Shown: positions 33,671 through 42,282, numbered from the stretch's first letter. The stretch is DNA of 64,000 bases from Xanthomonas sp. AM6 (GCF_025665335.1 NZ_CP106869.1:3312501-3376500); one strand, 5' to 3'. The notes: generated by a model not told the origin, from the letters alone. Program-made: numbers and translations.

Positions 33671-35110
33671 TCATCCCGCGAATGTATAGGCCGTCTTGAC
33701 CGTCGTATAGAACTCCACCGCATAGCGGCCCTGTTCGCGCGGGCCGTAGCTGGAGGCCTTGCGCCCGCCGAACGGCACGTGCGGGTCGACCCCGGCGGTG
33801 GGCAGGTTGACCATCACCATGCCGGCCTGCGCGTGCCGCTTGAAATGCGTGGCGTGCTTGAGCGAGCGCGTGGCGATGCCGGCGCACAGGCCGAATTCGG
33901 TGTCGTTGGCCAGCGCCAGCGCATGCTCGTAGTCGTCGGCCGGCATCACCGCCGCGACCGGGCCGAACACTTCCTCGCGCGCAATGCGATGCTGCGGCTG
34001 CGCGGCGATCAGCGCCGGACGCATGTAGTGGCCCCGGTGCTCGCACTCCAGCGCGTCGCCGCCGTACAGCAGTTCGGCGCCCTCTTCCTGGGCGATGCGC
34101 ACGTAGTCGCGGTCCTGCGCGAACTGGCCGGCGCTGGCGACCGGGCCGATGTCGATGCCCGGGGTCAGCGCATGGCCGATCTTCAGCGTGGCCAGGCGCT
34201 TGGCCACGCGCGCGACGAATTCGTCGTACACCGCGCGCTCCACGATCAAGCGGCTGGAGGCAGTGCAGCGCTGGCCGGTGGAGAAGTAGGCGCCGTTGAC
34301 CGCGATCTCCACCGCCAGGTCCAGGTCCGCGTCGGCCAGCACCACCAATGGATTCTTGCCGCCCATTTCCAGCTGGATCTTCAGCCCGCGCGCGGCGGCC
34401 TGCTTGAGCAGATGGTTGCCGGTGGGCACCGAGCCGGTGAAGCTCAGCGCGTCGATGCCGCGCTCTTCCACCAGCGCCTGGCCGACCGTGCGGCCGCTGC
34501 CGATCACCAGGTTGAACGCGCCATCGGGCAGGCCGGCGCGGCTGAGGATCTCGGCCAGCGCCCAGGCGCAGCCGGGCACGATCTCGGCCGGCTTGAACAC
34601 CACGCTGTTGCCGTAGGCCAGCGCCGGGGCGATCTTCCAGGCCGGGATCGCCAGCGGGAAATTCCACGGCGCGATGATGCCGACCGTGCCGACCGGCTCG
34701 CGGGTGATCTCCACGTCCACGCCGGGGCGGGTGGAGGCGAGCTTCTCGCCGGGAATGCGCAGGGCCTCGCCGGCGAAGAACTTGAAGATCTGTCCGGCGC
34801 GCGCGGCCTCGCCGATGCTCTCCGGCAGGGTCTTGCCTTCCTCGGACGCCAGCAGCGTGCCCAGTTCCTGCTTGCGCGCCAGGATCTCGCTGCCGACGAA
34901 GTCCAGCGCGTCGGCGCGCTGCTGCGGCGTGCTCGCCGCCCACTTGGCCTGCGCCGCGTTGGCCGCGGCGATCGCGCCGCGCACCGCAGCGGCGTCGACG
35001 CTGCCGACCTCGCCGACCGGCGCCGACAGGTCGGACGGGTTCTCGTCCGCCGCGACGTCGCTGCCGGCCACCCACTGGCCGTCGATGTAGCTCTGGAAAC
35101 GCTCGCTCAT
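33671..35110 (-). CDS. Alpha-ketoglutaric semialdehyde dehydrogenase
   Basis: Last step of the non-phosphorylating L-arabinose route: 2-oxoglutarate semialdehyde + NAD(P)+ to 2-oxoglutarate, which enters the TCA cycle. The 479 residues have a full aldehyde dehydrogenase fold: APWNFPLAIPAWKIAPAL, the cofactor loop FTGSVPTG, the general-base glutamate in LEMGGKNPL and the catalytic cysteine in STGQRCTASSRL. Family alone would also allow succinate semialdehyde or other substrates; I choose this one because the gene sits 17 bases after a keto-deoxy-arabonate dehydratase. It starts MSERFQSYIDGQWVAG. Confidence 0.87.
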   Translation of the reverse strand: MSERFQSYIDGQWVAGSDVAADENPSDLSAPVGEVGSVDAAAVRGAIAAANAAQAKWAASTPQQRADALDFVGSEILARKQELGTLLASEEGKTLPESIGEAARAGQIFKFFAGEALRIPGEKLASTRPGVDVEITREPVGTVGIIAPWNFPLAIPAWKIAPALAYGNSVVFKPAEIVPGCAWALAEILSRAGLPDGAFNLVIGSGRTVGQALVEERGIDALSFTGSVPTGNHLLKQAAARGLKIQLEMGGKNPLVVLADADLDLAVEIAVNGAYFSTGQRCTASSRLIVERAVYDEFVARVAKRLATLKIGHALTPGIDIGPVASAGQFAQDRDYVRIAQEEGAELLYGGDALECEHRGHYMRPALIAAQPQHRIAREEVFGPVAAVMPADDYEHALALANDTEFGLCAGIATRSLKHATHFKRHAQAGMVMVNLPTAGVDPHVPFGGRKASSYGPREQGRYAVEFYTTVKTAYTFAG

Positions 35111-35127
35111 GCCATTCTCCTGTTCGG

Positions 35128-36135
35128 TTACAGCGCGCGCACGCCGCCCAGCGCGAACCCGGCCGACACCCGCTGCAGCGGATTGACCAGCGCCGCGCCC
35201 AGCTCCGGCAGTTCGATCTCGAAACGGTCGCCCGGTTCGGCCTGCACGCCGTCGGCGAAGCTCAGCGTGGCGGTGCCGAAGAAATGCAGGTGCACGTCGC
35301 CGGGCACGCGATGCGCAGCGTACTTGAAGTGGTGGTATTCCAGATTGGCCAGCGAGTGGCACATGTTGGCCTCGCCGGTGACGAAGGGCTTCTCCCAGAT
35401 CACCGCCTCGCCGCGGCGGATGCGGCTGCTGCCGCGCAGGTCGCGCGGCAGGTCGCCCGTGCGCAGCTCCGGGCCGACCGCACAGGCGCGCAGCTTGGAA
35501 TGGGCCAGGTACAGATAGTTCTGGCGCTCGGTGACGTGGTCGGAGAATTCGTTGCCCAGCGCGAAGCCGAGCCGGTACGGCACGCCGTCGGCGCCGATCA
35601 CGTACAGCCCGACCAGTTCCGGTTCCTCGCCGCCGTCCAGCGCGAAGTCCGGCGACGGCAACGGCGCGCCCGGCGCGACCAGGATGCCGCCATCGCCCTT
35701 GTAGAACCATTCCGGCTGCGCGCCGGGCTGGCCGTCGCGCGGGATGCCGCCTTCCACGCCGAGCTGGAAGATCTTCATCGAATCGGTGAGCGTGCCCTGG
35801 CTGGCCTGCTGCTGCAGGTTCTGGTGCATCGCATCGCGCGTGGCGGCGCTGCCCAGGTGGGTCAGGCCGGTGCCGGTGACGCGGCAATGCGCCGGGTCCG
35901 GATGGGTCAGCGGCGACAGCACGCGGTTGTCGGCCAGCAGTTCGGCGTAGTCGAGCACGACGTCGCCGAGCTGGTGCGTGGCGTAGTCGTCCAGGCCGGT
36001 GCCGGCGGCCAGCGCGGCGTTGGCCAGCGCGTAGGTCGAACCGACTTCGCGCAGCAAGCGCACCTGGGTGCCGTCCGCCTCCACCACGCCCACGCTGGGG
36101 ATGCCGGACTCGTCGAGCAGTTGGATCAATCGCAT
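35128..36135 (-). CDS. FAH-fold 2-keto-3-deoxy-L-arabonate dehydratase (AraD1/GguC-like)
   Basis: A 335-residue protein of the fumarylacetoacetate hydrolase superfamily, AraD1/GguC branch. In the pathway it would dehydrate 2-keto-3-deoxy-L-arabonate to 2-oxoglutarate semialdehyde. It begins MRLIQLLDESGIPSVGVVEADG. The metal-site region is GNEFSDHVTERQNYLYLAHSK (about 196-216), followed by the conserved FVTGEANMCHSLANLEYHHFKY. It is the first gene of the minus-strand operon, 17 bases before the semialdehyde dehydrogenase, with an ACAAATATC element upstream. The specific reaction is inferred from neighbours; many bacteria use an unrelated DHDPS-type dehydratase for this step. Confidence 0.8.
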   Translation of the reverse strand: MRLIQLLDESGIPSVGVVEADGTQVRLLREVGSTYALANAALAAGTGLDDYATHQLGDVVLDYAELLADNRVLSPLTHPDPAHCRVTGTGLTHLGSAATRDAMHQNLQQQASQGTLTDSMKIFQLGVEGGIPRDGQPGAQPEWFYKGDGGILVAPGAPLPSPDFALDGGEEPELVGLYVIGADGVPYRLGFALGNEFSDHVTERQNYLYLAHSKLRACAVGPELRTGDLPRDLRGSSRIRRGEAVIWEKPFVTGEANMCHSLANLEYHHFKYAAHRVPGDVHLHFFGTATLSFADGVQAEPGDRFEIELPELGAALVNPLQRVSAGFALGGVRAL

Positions 36136-36222
36136 GAATCGGTCGCCTGTCGGAATGCGAAACAGCGGCGCGCGGCAGAAACGCCGACGCGGCGGATGCG
36201 GGTTCCATTCTGGCTGGGCGAC

Positions 36223-36241
36223 CGATATGCAACAAATATCG
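36223..36241. promoter_or_regulatory. Operator candidate for the arabinose operon
   Basis: CGATATGCAACAAATATCG is a dyad (CGATAT/ATATCG arms, 7-base centre) in an AT-rich island between araD1 (minus) and the LysR gene (plus). Its ACAAATATC half recurs twice, as an inverted pair, in the other divergent promoter of the island (38606-38631). Confidence 0.65.
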
Positions 36242-36285
36242 TTTTTGGCTTAATGTATACGAACATTCATATGCATTGGGCCGCC

Positions 36286-37269
36286 ATGCCTGCCGCCACG
36301 CCCTGGTTCGTCCGCGCCCGCCTGAAGACCCGGCAATTGATGCTGCTGCTGGCGATCGAGGAGGAAGGCAACATCCATCGCGCCGCCGAGACCTTGAACA
36401 TGTCGCAGCCGGCCGCGTCGAAGCTGCTGAAGGACCTGGAGGACATGATGGCGGTGCCGCTGTTCGAGCGCCTGCCGCGCGGCATGCGCCCGACCTGGTA
36501 CGGCGAGGCGATGATCCGCCACGCGCGCATCGCCCTGTCCAGCCTGGGCGAGGCCGGCGCCGAGATCGAGGCGCTGAAGGCCGGCTATTTCGGCAGCGTC
36601 AGCGTCGGCGCGATCGCCGGGCCGGCGATGACCCTGCTGCCGGCCGCGCTGGCCCGGGTCACCGAACAGCACCCGTTGCTGCGCGTGGCGCTGCGCGTGG
36701 ACGGCAGCGACGTGCTGCTGGAGCAGCTGGCGCAGAACAAGCTGGACATCGTGGTGGCGCGGCTGTTCGCGCGCCACGACAAGCGCAACCTGCACTACCA
36801 GGCGCTGGCCGAGGAAGAGGTCTGCGCGATCGCCCGCCCCGGCCATCCGCTGCTGGCGCTGCGGCAGCCGGCGCTGCGCGAGCTGGCCGCGGCCGGCTGG
36901 ATCGTGCCGCCGGACGGCAGCGTGCTGCGCCACCGCTTCGAACTGATGTTCCAGAACGCCGGGCTGGAGCCGCCCAAGCGCGTGGTGGAGACCTCCGCGC
37001 TGGTGCTGCTGCCGCAGCTGCTGCGCCACGGCGACTACCTGGCGGTGGTGCCGGTGGACGTGGCCCGGCATTTCGCCGACCACGGCAGCGTGGCGATCGT
37101 GCCGGTGGAACTGTCGTGCCGGATGGACGCGTTCGGCATCGTCACCCGCACCGACTGGCTGCTGTCGCCGGGCGCGCGGATCATGCTGCAGGCCCTGCAG
37201 GCCGCGGCCGGCCCGGTCTACGGCTACGTCGCCCCGGCCGAGGAGGCGGATGCGCGAACGGAGGGATGA
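36286..37269 (+). CDS. LysR-family regulator of the arabinose genes (GbpR-like)
   Basis: A 327-residue regulator with the winged helix RLKTRQLMLLLAIEEEGNIHRAAETLNMSQPAASKLLKDLE and a two-lobe effector domain (about 95-300, with YFGSVSVGAIAGPAMTLLP and VPPDGSVLRHRFE). It resembles GbpR/GguR regulators, which respond to arabinose or galactose and control sugar-binding-protein operons. It lies inside the island, divergent from araD1, and probably binds the ACAAATATC elements. Three in-frame ATGs (36253, 36271, 36286) precede the domain, none with a clear ribosome site; I chose the last, so up to 11 more residues are possible. Confidence 0.87.
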   Translation: MPAATPWFVRARLKTRQLMLLLAIEEEGNIHRAAETLNMSQPAASKLLKDLEDMMAVPLFERLPRGMRPTWYGEAMIRHARIALSSLGEAGAEIEALKAGYFGSVSVGAIAGPAMTLLPAALARVTEQHPLLRVALRVDGSDVLLEQLAQNKLDIVVARLFARHDKRNLHYQALAEEEVCAIARPGHPLLALRQPALRELAAAGWIVPPDGSVLRHRFELMFQNAGLEPPKRVVETSALVLLPQLLRHGDYLAVVPVDVARHFADHGSVAIVPVELSCRMDAFGIVTRTDWLLSPGARIMLQALQAAAGPVYGYVAPAEEADARTEG

Positions 37270-37270
37270 T

Positions 37271-37740
37271 GTCGGGGCTGAAGCCCCTCCTACAGTGCAC
37301 CCAGCCGACCAACCGCAAGCCCCTTGTGGGAGCGACTTCGGTCGCGACGAGCGAAGCGGCCAACATTCCGTCTTCGGACACCGTCGGGGCTGCAGCCCCT
37401 CCACAGCGCACCCAGCCAATCCACCGCAAGTCCCTTGTAGGAGCGGCTTCAGCCGCGACCGAACGAAGCGATCAACATTCTGTCTTCGGACACCGTCGGG
37501 CTGAAGCCCCTCCCCACAGCGCACCCAGCCAGTCCGCCGCAAGTCCCTTGTAGGAGCGGCTTCAGCCGCGACCGAACGGAGCCGCGCCCCATGCGCACCG
37601 CCAAAGCGTCGGAGCCGAAGCCCTCCCACAGTGCAACCCGCCAGGCAATCGCGACCATCTTGTGGGAGCGACTTCAGTCGCGACGAGCGGAGCCTGGAAG
37701 CGCGATCGTTTCAACGATCGGTCGGAGCCCAAGCCCCTCC
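37271..37740. repeat. Tandem REP array, 112-113 bp unit, just over four copies
   Basis: Units begin with GTCGG(G/A)GC at 37271, 37383, 37495, 37608 and 37721 (partial), so spacings are 112, 112, 113 and 113. Each unit holds two different palindromes in alternation, GGGGCTGAAGCCCC and GTAGGAGCGGCTTCAGCCGCGAC, joined by a conserved CGCAAG(T/C)CCCTTGT. The second palindrome matches the single REP pairs elsewhere in the window. The array fills the gap between the LysR gene and the convergent dehydrogenase; no gene is present. Confidence 0.93.
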
Positions 37741-37766
37741 GACATGTCAGCGATGCACCCGCTCGC

Positions 37767-38564
37767 TCAGGTCCACCCCGCATCCACCACGAACTCCTGC
37801 GCCGTGATCGCGCGCGCCTCGTCCGAGGCCAGGAACAGCGCCATGCGCGCGATGTCCTCCGGCATCACCTTGTCCGGCAGGCACTGGTTGCGCGCCAGTT
37901 CGCGCTCGCCGGCCTCGTCCAGCCACAGGGTGACCTGGCGCTCGGTCATCACCCAGCCCGGGGTCAGCACGTTGATGCGGATCCGCGATGCGCCCAGCTC
38001 GCGCGCCAGGCCGCGGGTCAGCCCGTTCACCGACGACTTGGCGGTGGCGTACACCGGATAGCCGCCGGTCTTGCTCTGCCAGCCGGTGGAGCCGAGATTG
38101 ACGATCGAACCGCCGCCGAGCCGCTGCATGCCCGGCACCGCCGCCTGGATCGCGAAGAACGCGGCGCGCTCGTTGATCGCCACGCAGCGCTCCCAGTACT
38201 CCGGGGTCACCGCGTCCAGCGCATGCCGGTCGTCGCTGCCGACGTTGTTGAGCAGCACATGGAAGTCGCCCAGCTCGGCGGCCGCCTCGCGCAGCGCCGC
38301 CTGCAATGCCGCCACGTCGGTGACGTCGCACCGGCGCCACCACGGCCTGGCCAGGCCGGCCGCGGCCAGCCGCTCGGCCAGCGCCGCGCTGGCCTCGGCG
38401 GCCACGTCGACGAAGGCGACCTGCGCGCCCTGCCCGGCGAACGCCTCCACCAGGGCCGCGCCGATGCCCGACCCGCCGCCGGTGATGAAGACGCGGCGCC
38501 CCTGCAGGCTGCCGTAGGTTGCGTTGCCGATGCCGGAAGGCGCCGCGCTTGCCGTGTTGTCCAT
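37767..38564 (-). CDS. SDR sugar dehydrogenase, probably L-arabinose 1-dehydrogenase
   Basis: A 265-residue classical short-chain dehydrogenase: cofactor motif TGGGSGIG (28-35), NNVG (106-109), catalytic Ser159 and the Y172-x-x-x-K176 pair, and C-terminal VVDAGWT. It probably oxidises L-arabinose to L-arabino-lactone with NAD(P)+, the first step of the route completed by its neighbours; D-galactose or D-xylose are alternatives for the same family. It is divergent from the arabinonate dehydratase, with a shared operator between them. The start is the ATG at 38562-38564; the frame extends 15 codons upstream into the operator. Confidence 0.82.
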   Translation of the reverse strand: MDNTASAAPSGIGNATYGSLQGRRVFITGGGSGIGAALVEAFAGQGAQVAFVDVAAEASAALAERLAAAGLARPWWRRCDVTDVAALQAALREAAAELGDFHVLLNNVGSDDRHALDAVTPEYWERCVAINERAAFFAIQAAVPGMQRLGGGSIVNLGSTGWQSKTGGYPVYATAKSSVNGLTRGLARELGASRIRINVLTPGWVMTERQVTLWLDEAGERELARNQCLPDKVMPEDIARMALFLASDEARAITAQEFVVDAGWT

Positions 38565-38594
38565 GCCGTTTCGCTCTAGGTGGAGAGGAGTTTC

Positions 38595-38646
38595 GATATA
38601 TGAAAACAAATATCCATAGTCAGATATTTGTTATTTTTCATGTATC
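38595..38646. promoter_or_regulatory. Divergent operator between the arabinose dehydrogenase and arabinonate dehydratase
   Basis: Contains a perfect inverted repeat ACAAATATC (38606-38614) and GATATTTGT (38623-38631) with an 8-base centre. Each arm continues outward as an ATGAAAA-type sequence and a GAT end, so the dyad spans 38595-38646 with one 4-base offset. The region is strongly AT-rich against a 70% GC background and matches the element at 36223-36241. Confidence 0.75.
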
Positions 38647-38737
38647 AATATGCCCGCTAGCATCGCCGACGTAAAGCACCCGGGCGACGCCGCGCAGGCA
38701 CCGATCCGGCCGATCAGGACTTCAGGATTCCGCCAGC

Positions 38738-40462
38738 ATGGGCTCACCCACCAAACCGGTCCGCCGCAGCCAGGCGTGGTTCGGTCGCGAAGGCAAGCAG
38801 GGTTTCTACTACCGCAGCTGGCTCAAGAGCGCAGGCCACCCGCATGACATGTTCGACGGGCGCCCGGTGATCGGCATCTGCAACACCTGGTCGGAACTGA
38901 CCCCGTGCAACGGCCACCTGCGCGAACTGGCCGAGCACGTCAAACGCGGCGTCTACGAGGCCGGCGGGTTCCCGCTGGAATTCCCGGTGATGTCGCTGGG
39001 CGAGACGCAGATGCTGCCCACCGCGATGCTGTTCCGCAACCTGGCCAGCATGGACGTGGAGGAATCGATCCGCGCCAATCCGCTGGACGGCGTGGTGCTG
39101 CTGATGGGCTGCGACAAGACCACCCCGTCGCTGCTGATGGGCGCGGCCAGCGTGGACCTGCCGACGATCGGGTTGTCCGGCGGCCCGTCGCTGTCGGGCA
39201 ACTGGCGCGGGCAGCCGCTGGGCTCGGGCACCGGCGTGATCCAGATGTCGGAGATGGTCCGCGCCGGCACCCTGGCGCAGGACGAATTCGTCGAGGCCGA
39301 GGCCTGCATGCAGCGCTCCAAGGGCAGCTGCATGACCATGGGCACCGCCTCGACGATGGCGAGCATGGTCGAGGCGCTGGGCATCTCGCTGCCGGAGAAC
39401 GCGGCGATCCCGGCGGTCGATTCGCGCCGCGCGCGGCTGGCCCGGCTCAGCGGCCGGCGCATCGTGCAGATGGTGGAGGAAGACCTGCGCATGTCGCAGG
39501 TGCTGACCCGGCGCGCGTTCGAGAACGCGATCAAGGTCAACGCGGCGATCGGCGGCTCCACCAACGCGGTGATCCACCTGCTGGCCATCGCCGGGCGCCT
39601 GGGCGTGCAGCTGAGCCTGGACGACTGGGACCAGCTGGGGTCGCGGCTGCCGTGCCTGGTCAACCTGAAACCGTCCGGCCAGTACCTGATGGAAGACTTC
39701 TACTACGCCGGCGGCTTGCCGGCGGTGATGCGCGAGCTCGGCGCCGAACTGGACCTGGACGCGCTCACCGTCAACGGCCGCACCCTGGGCCAGAACGTGG
39801 CCGACGCGCCGTGCTGGAACCGCGACGTCATCCACGCGCTGGACACCCCGTTCCGCGAGCACGCCGGCATCGCCGTGCTGCGCGGCAACCTGGCCCCCGA
39901 CGGCGCGGTGATCAAGCCTTCGGCCGCCTCGCCGCACCTGCTGCGGCACCGCGGCCGCGCGGTGGTGTTCGAGAGCATCGAGGACATGAAGGCGCGCATC
40001 GACGACGAGGCGCTGGACATCGACGCCGACTGCATCATGGTGCTGAAGAACTGCGGCCCGCGCGGCTACCCGGGCATGGCCGAGGTCGGCAACATGCCGC
40101 TGCCGCCGAAGCTGCTGCGCGCCGGCGTCACCGACATGGTGCGCATCTCCGACGCGCGCATGAGCGGCACCGCCTACGGCACCGTGGTCCTGCACGCCTC
40201 GCCCGAGGCCGCCACCGGCGGCACCCTGGCCCTGGTGCGCGACGGCGACATCATCGAACTGGACGTGCCCGGGCGCTCGCTGCACCTGGAGGTCAGCGAC
40301 GAGGAACTGCTGCGCCGGCGCAGCGAATGGACTCCGCCGCCGACGCCGCTGCGCGGCTGGAGCAAGCTGTACGTGGAGCACGTGCAGCAGGCGCACCTGG
40401 GCGCGGACCTGGATTTCCTGGTCGGCGGCAGCGGCGCCGACGTGGCGCGCGATTCGCACTAG
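38738..40462 (+). CDS. L-arabinonate dehydratase (IlvD/Edd family)
   Basis: Dehydrates L-arabinonate to 2-keto-3-deoxy-L-arabonate. The 574 residues have the three cluster-binding cysteines of the pentonate dehydratases: Cys57 (ELTPCNGH), Cys125 (LMGCDKTTP) and Cys198 (KGSCMTMGTAS). They match the spacing known for the [2Fe-2S] Rhizobium L-arabinonate dehydratase (59/127/200, from memory). Also present are the Mg-binding NAAIGGSTNAVIHL and the C-terminal VRISDARMSGTAYGTVVLH with the catalytic serine. Dihydroxy-acid dehydratase is the main alternative, but the N-terminal RRSQAWFG and the context favour a sugar acid. An operator lies upstream and a REP pair downstream. Confidence 0.9.
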   Translation: MGSPTKPVRRSQAWFGREGKQGFYYRSWLKSAGHPHDMFDGRPVIGICNTWSELTPCNGHLRELAEHVKRGVYEAGGFPLEFPVMSLGETQMLPTAMLFRNLASMDVEESIRANPLDGVVLLMGCDKTTPSLLMGAASVDLPTIGLSGGPSLSGNWRGQPLGSGTGVIQMSEMVRAGTLAQDEFVEAEACMQRSKGSCMTMGTASTMASMVEALGISLPENAAIPAVDSRRARLARLSGRRIVQMVEEDLRMSQVLTRRAFENAIKVNAAIGGSTNAVIHLLAIAGRLGVQLSLDDWDQLGSRLPCLVNLKPSGQYLMEDFYYAGGLPAVMRELGAELDLDALTVNGRTLGQNVADAPCWNRDVIHALDTPFREHAGIAVLRGNLAPDGAVIKPSAASPHLLRHRGRAVVFESIEDMKARIDDEALDIDADCIMVLKNCGPRGYPGMAEVGNMPLPPKLLRAGVTDMVRISDARMSGTAYGTVVLHASPEAATGGTLALVRDGDIIELDVPGRSLHLEVSDEELLRRRSEWTPPPTPLRGWSKLYVEHVQQAHLGADLDFLVGGSGADVARDSH

Positions 40463-40473
40463 CGGCGCGCTGT

Positions 40474-40543
40474 TGTAGGAGCGGCGTCAGCCGCGACGGG
40501 CTTTACCGATACATCCTGTCGCGGCTGAAGCCGCGCCTACAGG
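40474..40543. repeat. REP palindrome pair
   Basis: Inverted pair at 40474-40498 (GTAGGAGCGGCGTCAGCCGCGAC) and 40517-40543, starting 12 bases after the dehydratase stop. It probably serves as its 3' end. Confidence 0.8.
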
Positions 40544-40681
40544 AGACATCCAACCGGCCATGGCGCATGCAGCCATGGTCCTGCACGGAAGCCTTGCCCA
40601 GGAACCGGACACGCGCCGGGTCACCGAAACGTCATCAACCGCCTCTAGCCTGCGCCGCATCCAAGGGGGCAAGGCGGGTCG

Positions 40682-41206
40682 GTGGCGGCACATCCCAAGC
40701 GCGCGTGGGCGCGCATGTTCGCGGAACACGGCCCGGTGCTGCGCGGCTTCTTCGTGCGCCGCGGCGCCAACGAGGATGCCGAGGACATGGTGCAGGAAAC
40801 CTATCTGCGCCTGCTGCGCGCGCACCAGCAGCAGGGCGAGGCGATCGCCAATCCCGAAGCCTATCTGTACACGGTGGCGCTGAACCTGGCGCGCGAGCAG
40901 GCCGCGCGGCGCAAGCAGGCGCCGCTGCGGATCGACGAGATGGAACAGTTCTCGCAATTGCTGGCCGCAGGGGACGACGTGGAAGACGCGGCACAGCGCC
41001 GTCATCGGCAACAGCGCCTGCAGGTCCTGCTGGCCGGCCTGCCCGCACGCACCCGCGCGGTGCTGGTGATGCAATACCGCGACGGCCTCAGCTACAAGCA
41101 GATCGCCGAGCGCATGGGCGTGTCCGCGCACATGGTCAAGAAGCACGTGGTGCGCGGGCTGTCCGCGTGCCGGCGGGCCCTGGCCGACAGCGGGGAAAGC
41201 TGGTGA
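40682..41206 (+). CDS. ECF sigma factor, FecI-type
   Basis: A 174-residue extracytoplasmic-function sigma factor. Region 2 is visible in RRGANEDAEDMVQETYLRLLR (about 27-47) and NPEAYLYTVALNLAREQ. Region 4 is at YRDGLSYKQIAERMGVSAHMVKKHVVRGL (about 132-160). It starts with GTG at 40682, and the stop overlaps the GTG of the anti-sigma gene. Such factors normally switch on a TonB receptor operon in response to a surface signal; none is adjacent here, so the target is unknown. Confidence 0.9.
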   Translation: MAAHPKRAWARMFAEHGPVLRGFFVRRGANEDAEDMVQETYLRLLRAHQQQGEAIANPEAYLYTVALNLAREQAARRKQAPLRIDEMEQFSQLLAAGDDVEDAAQRRHRQQRLQVLLAGLPARTRAVLVMQYRDGLSYKQIAERMGVSAHMVKKHVVRGLSACRRALADSGESW

Positions 41207-42282
41207 ACGAGCCCGCCTTCCCGACCCGCAGCGCCACCGCCGAGGCCGCGCACTGGCACGCGCTGCAACGCATGCAGCCGCTGGACGCCACGCAGCAGGC
41301 GCAGCTCATGGACTGGCTGACCGCATCGCCGCTGCACCTGCGCGAATACATGGCGGTGCTGCGCGTGGCCGGCGAACTGGGCGCGGCGCTGCGCGGCATG
41401 GACCTGGACGTGGACGCGCTGCTCGATGCCGACCGCCGCGCGGACGCGGCTCCCGCGCCGCGCAACGTGATCGCGCTGCCGCTGCCGCAGCGGCCGCCAC
41501 GGCACGTGGCGGCGGCGCCTTGCGCCGCGCGCCGCAGCGCGCGCCTGCGCGGCTGGGCCATGGGCCTGTCCGCGGCGCTGTGCGGGGTGGCGGTACTCGC
41601 CGGTTGGGCCTGGCCGCGCACGCACACCTACACCACCGCGCACGGCGAGCAGCGCAGCGTGCGGCTGGCCGATCGCAGCGTGGTGCGTCTCAACGCGCAG
41701 AGCAGCGTGCGCGCGACCATGACCCCGTGGCGCCGCGAGCTGCAGCTGCTGCAAGGCCAGGCCAGCTTCGTGGTCGCGCCGGATCGGCGCCCGCTGCAGG
41801 TGCTGGCGGGCGCGCTGCGGGTCGAGGACATCGGCACCACCTTCGACATCGCCCTGTATCGGCAGCAGGCGCGCATCGACGTGGCCGAGGGCCGCGTCCA
41901 CGTCTGGCATGCCGATCGCCCGCGGCAGCCGATGCTGGCCGATCTCGGCGCCGGGCAGAGCGCGCGCATCGATGCCGCCACCGGCAAGGTCGAACTGGCC
42001 AGTGAGGACGTCGCCGCCATGCATGCCTGGTGGCAACGCCGCATCGTGTTCCGCGACGAGCCGCTGGCCAACGTGGCCGAGGATTTCAATCGCTTCAACC
42101 ACACCCGCCTGCTGATCGACGATGCCGCCGCGGGGGCGATGCGCCTGACCGGCAACCTGCGCGGCGACGACATCGCCTCGCTGCGCACCTTCCTCGCCAG
42201 CCAGCCGACGCTGCGCGTCACCGCCGGCGCCGACGCGATCCGGGTCGGCAGCCGCGCCGCACCGCCGCAGGCCGCGCACTAG
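41203..42282 (+). CDS. FecR-type anti-sigma/sigma regulator
   Basis: A 359-residue inner-membrane regulator partnering the upstream sigma factor. The cytoplasmic N-terminus (1-110) has the DUF4880-like block AHWHALQRMQPLDATQQAQL. One membrane helix lies at about 113-131 (GWAMGLSAALCGVAVLAGWAW). The periplasmic FecR domain follows (about 140-240: VRLADRSVVRLNAQSSV, VEDIGTTFDIALY), then a DUF4974-like end (FRDEPLANVAEDFNRFN). It starts with GTG at 41203 inside the sigma stop codon (GTGA), so the pair is coupled. Confidence 0.9.
   Translation: MNEPAFPTRSATAEAAHWHALQRMQPLDATQQAQLMDWLTASPLHLREYMAVLRVAGELGAALRGMDLDVDALLDADRRADAAPAPRNVIALPLPQRPPRHVAAAPCAARRSARLRGWAMGLSAALCGVAVLAGWAWPRTHTYTTAHGEQRSVRLADRSVVRLNAQSSVRATMTPWRRELQLLQGQASFVVAPDRRPLQVLAGALRVEDIGTTFDIALYRQQARIDVAEGRVHVWHADRPRQPMLADLGAGQSARIDAATGKVELASEDVAAMHAWWQRRIVFRDEPLANVAEDFNRFNHTRLLIDDAAAGAMRLTGNLRGDDIASLRTFLASQPTLRVTAGADAIRVGSRAAPPQAAH

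Noticed and set aside
37271-37740. Possible CRISPR array
   Set aside because: The repeats are contiguous 112-113 bp units with internal palindromes. There are no unique spacers of constant length and no cas genes.
38905-41190. 5' part of a long frame (from 38905) ahead of FecR
   Set aside because: Only the part from GTG 41203 is family-like (FecR). Upstream the frame overlaps the dehydratase and sigma genes out of frame.
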